64,000 nt of DNA from Treponema denticola (GTDB taxonomy: Bacteria; Spirochaetota; Spirochaetia; Treponematales; Treponemataceae): NCBI RefSeq assembly GCF_024400535.1, contig NZ_CP038800.1:1488001-1552000 (forward strand), in the 5' to 3' direction. Below, in pieces: positions 62,607 through 64,000 of the stretch. The notes beneath the pieces were generated by a model, which was given only the letters and a program-made list of their open reading frames with translations, was not told where the DNA came from and ran no database searches. Position 1 is the first letter of the stretch. Each line of letters starts with the position of its first letter. The position numbers and the translations under genes are program-made.

Positions 62607-62874
62607 TTTAGAAGAATATATTGCAGAAAGGAAAAAAAGAGATGTCGAATTTGCTGAAGACTTTGAAATAGGATATGAGCGGTTTAAAATAGGTGCTATT
62701 ATCAAAGAGATGAGACTTGAACAGGGAATGACACAGGAACAGTTGGCAGAAAAATTGGAAACAAAAAAAAGTGTTATTTCTAGGATGGAGAATCATGCTG
62801 AAGATGTTCGACTCTCAACATTAGAGAAAATAGCAAATGTGTTTGGAAGACAGCTGAAAATTTCAATGTTATAG
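62599..62874 (+). CDS. HigA-type XRE antitoxin
   Basis: 91 residues with a central Xre helix-turn-helix (IKEMRLEQGMTQEQLAEKLE, then KKSVISRMENHAEDVRLSTL). Would bind HigB and repress the promoter at 62215. It overlaps the toxin frame and has GGGGTAA upstream. Reads intact. Confidence 0.82.
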   Translation: MSDLEEYIAERKKRDVEFAEDFEIGYERFKIGAIIKEMRLEQGMTQEQLAEKLETKKSVISRMENHAEDVRLSTLEKIANVFGRQLKISML

Positions 62875-62892
62875 AGATACAATTTTCTCCCC

Positions 62893-62921
62893 TTGCTTTT
62901 ATTAAAATCATCGTGTATACT
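62893..62921 (+). promoter_or_regulatory. Putative promoter for the dihydrolipoyl dehydrogenase gene
   Basis: TTGCTT, 17 bases, TATACT. About 50 bases of leader follow, containing a palindrome, before the ATG at 62978. Confidence 0.45.
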
Positions 62922-62942
62922 TTGGAAAACAAACATTATCAT

Positions 62943-62966
62943 GCTTAAAATTTTAAGCTGTTTTTT
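62943..62966 (+). terminator. Palindrome plus T run in the lpd leader
   Basis: GCTTAAAATTTTAAGC (62943-62958) is a perfect palindrome, and TGTTTTTT follows. AAGGGG lies just after it, before the start codon. It could act as an attenuator. Confidence 0.45.
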
Positions 62967-62977
62967 AAGGGGTTAGT

Positions 62978-64000
62978 ATGTATGATTTAATCGTTTTGGG
63001 CGGAGGCCCGGGCGGCTATGTTGCGGCCATAAAAGCTGGAAGGGCAGGGCTAAAAACCGCTCTTATCGAAAAAAACAGGCTTGGAGGAACTTGTTTGAAC
63101 AAGGGCTGTATTCCGACAAAATACCTTCTTCACACAGCCGAAGTTTTCGGAAGCTTTGCCGAAAACGATCTCGGTCTTTCAGGTGAAAACTTAAAATACG
63201 ACATCAAGGCCATCTACGAGAAAAAAAATGCTGTTGTGGATAAACTTGTAGGCGGTATCGAAAAACTCATCGAAAACGCCGGCGTTGATTTTTATAACGG
63301 GGAAGGCAAAATCACTTCAAAATCTTCTGTAAGTGTAAATGGAAAAGAGCTTGAATTTAAAAACCTCATCATCGCAACAGGTTCTTCTGTTTTTGCTCCT
63401 CCGATAGCCGGAATAGAAACTGCTATGACATCTGACGATATTTTAGGAAAAGAGCCTGTCGATTTTAAGAGCGTTATCATCATAGGCGGCGGCGTTATAG
63501 GCATTGAGTTTGCCACAGTCTATGCAAATTTAGGTAAGGAAGTAACCATCGTCGAACTAGAAAAAACAATTCTTCCTCCCTTTGACAGGGATATTGCAAT
63601 GCAGCAGGCCCTTGTTCTAAAAAAGAGAGGAGTAAAAATAATAAACGGAGCCATGGTAACCAAAATCGAAAAAACGGGCTGTACATTTACCCTTAAAGAA
63701 AAAGAAGAAAGCATTACAGCCGATGCCGTAATCGTTTGTATCGGACGCATTGCCGAAATAAAGGATATCGGTCTTGATTCTGCCGGAATCGAATACGATA
63801 AACGGGGCATAATTACCGATGCCTGCATGAAGACTAATGTCGAAGGTATTTACGCCATTGGGGATGCAGTAAAGGGGAACGTAATGCTTGCCCACAATGC
63901 CGAAAATCAGGGGCATCTGGTTGTCGAAAACCTTGTAAACAATACTAAACACGAAAAACAAGATGTTATTCCTTCCTGTGTATATTCCACACCGGAGATT
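62978..64000 (+). CDS. lpdA: Dihydrolipoyl dehydrogenase, 3' end beyond window
   Basis: FAD-dependent oxidoreductase (E3) reoxidising lipoamide. 341 residues are visible. DLIVLGGGPGGYVAAIKAG is the FAD site, GGTCLNKGCIPTKYL holds the redox cysteine pair and IIIGGGVIGIEFATVY the NAD site. GIYAIGDAVKG is the second FAD contact. The gene runs off the right edge before the dimerisation domain is complete. RBS AAGGGG; preceded by a leader hairpin. Confidence 0.9.
   Translation, partial: MYDLIVLGGGPGGYVAAIKAGRAGLKTALIEKNRLGGTCLNKGCIPTKYLLHTAEVFGSFAENDLGLSGENLKYDIKAIYEKKNAVVDKLVGGIEKLIENAGVDFYNGEGKITSKSSVSVNGKELEFKNLIIATGSSVFAPPIAGIETAMTSDDILGKEPVDFKSVIIIGGGVIGIEFATVYANLGKEVTIVELEKTILPPFDRDIAMQQALVLKKRGVKIINGAMVTKIEKTGCTFTLKEKEESITADAVIVCIGRIAEIKDIGLDSAGIEYDKRGIITDACMKTNVEGIYAIGDAVKGNVMLAHNAENQGHLVVENLVNNTKHEKQDVIPSCVYSTPEI

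Overview
The window looks like chromosome from an oral-type Treponema, most likely T. denticola or a close relative. This is inferred from gene content, not from a database match. The evidence is two tandem FlaA flagellar sheath proteins behind a consensus sigma-70 promoter, AT-rich DNA, several lipoproteins with loose lipoboxes, an OmpL47-like protein beside an OmpA-like lipoprotein, a PASTA protein after def-fmt, and no peptidoglycan-independent or plasmid signature.

Layout. 1-9.5 kb holds an ABC-F ATPase (cut by the window edge), a lipoprotein, a PurQ-like amidotransferase coupled to a ComFB-like protein, an HD phosphohydrolase, the flaA pair, two small hypothetical genes and a CPA2 antiporter. 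9.5-15.9 kb is a decayed accessory zone. It keeps intact wbpD, wbpB and wbpE genes, and between and after them lie a frameshifted VanZ-like gene, a frameshifted DUF3843-like gene, a broken HEPN/MNT pair and a truncated second wbpD. 16-36.4 kb is a long, visibly more AT-rich surface-polysaccharide locus, all on the + strand. It encodes Wzx and Wzy, four or more glycosyltransferases, an asparagine-synthase-like amidotransferase, a 4,6-dehydratase/aminotransferase/nucleotidyltransferase/N-formyltransferase set, a FemAB-like transferase, wbpI and wbpA. An ATPase plus putative nuclease pair sits inside it. 36.4-64 kb is ordinary core genome: hisS, an rRNA methyltransferase, a beta-CASP hydrolase, miaA, murI, rsgA, mutS2, envelope proteins, dnaB, def-fmt, rpiA-aroDE-SPOR-coaE-polA, tRNA-Thr, a HigB/HigA remnant and the start of a lipoamide dehydrogenase gene.

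How the genes work together. WbpA, WbpB, WbpE, WbpD and WbpI form a complete route from UDP-GlcNAc to a UDP-ManNAc(3NAc)A-type diacetamido uronic acid. The amidotransferase-like gene could amidate that acid. The dehydratase, aminotransferase and formyltransferase could make a 4-formamido-4,6-dideoxy amino sugar. Wzx/Wzy would then flip and polymerise the repeat unit. No initiating phosphoglycosyl transferase is visible, so it would have to be encoded elsewhere.

Most notable observations: a three-copy 11-bp tandem repeat inside a glycosyltransferase gene (candidate phase-variation switch); an ABC-type ATPase with a hydrophobic hairpin coupled to a PD-(D/E)XK-like protein (candidate uncharacterised system); a duplicated promoter-leader element with terminator-like hairpins; repeated leaderless promoter architecture; and an in-frame stop just before the conserved C-terminus of dnaB.
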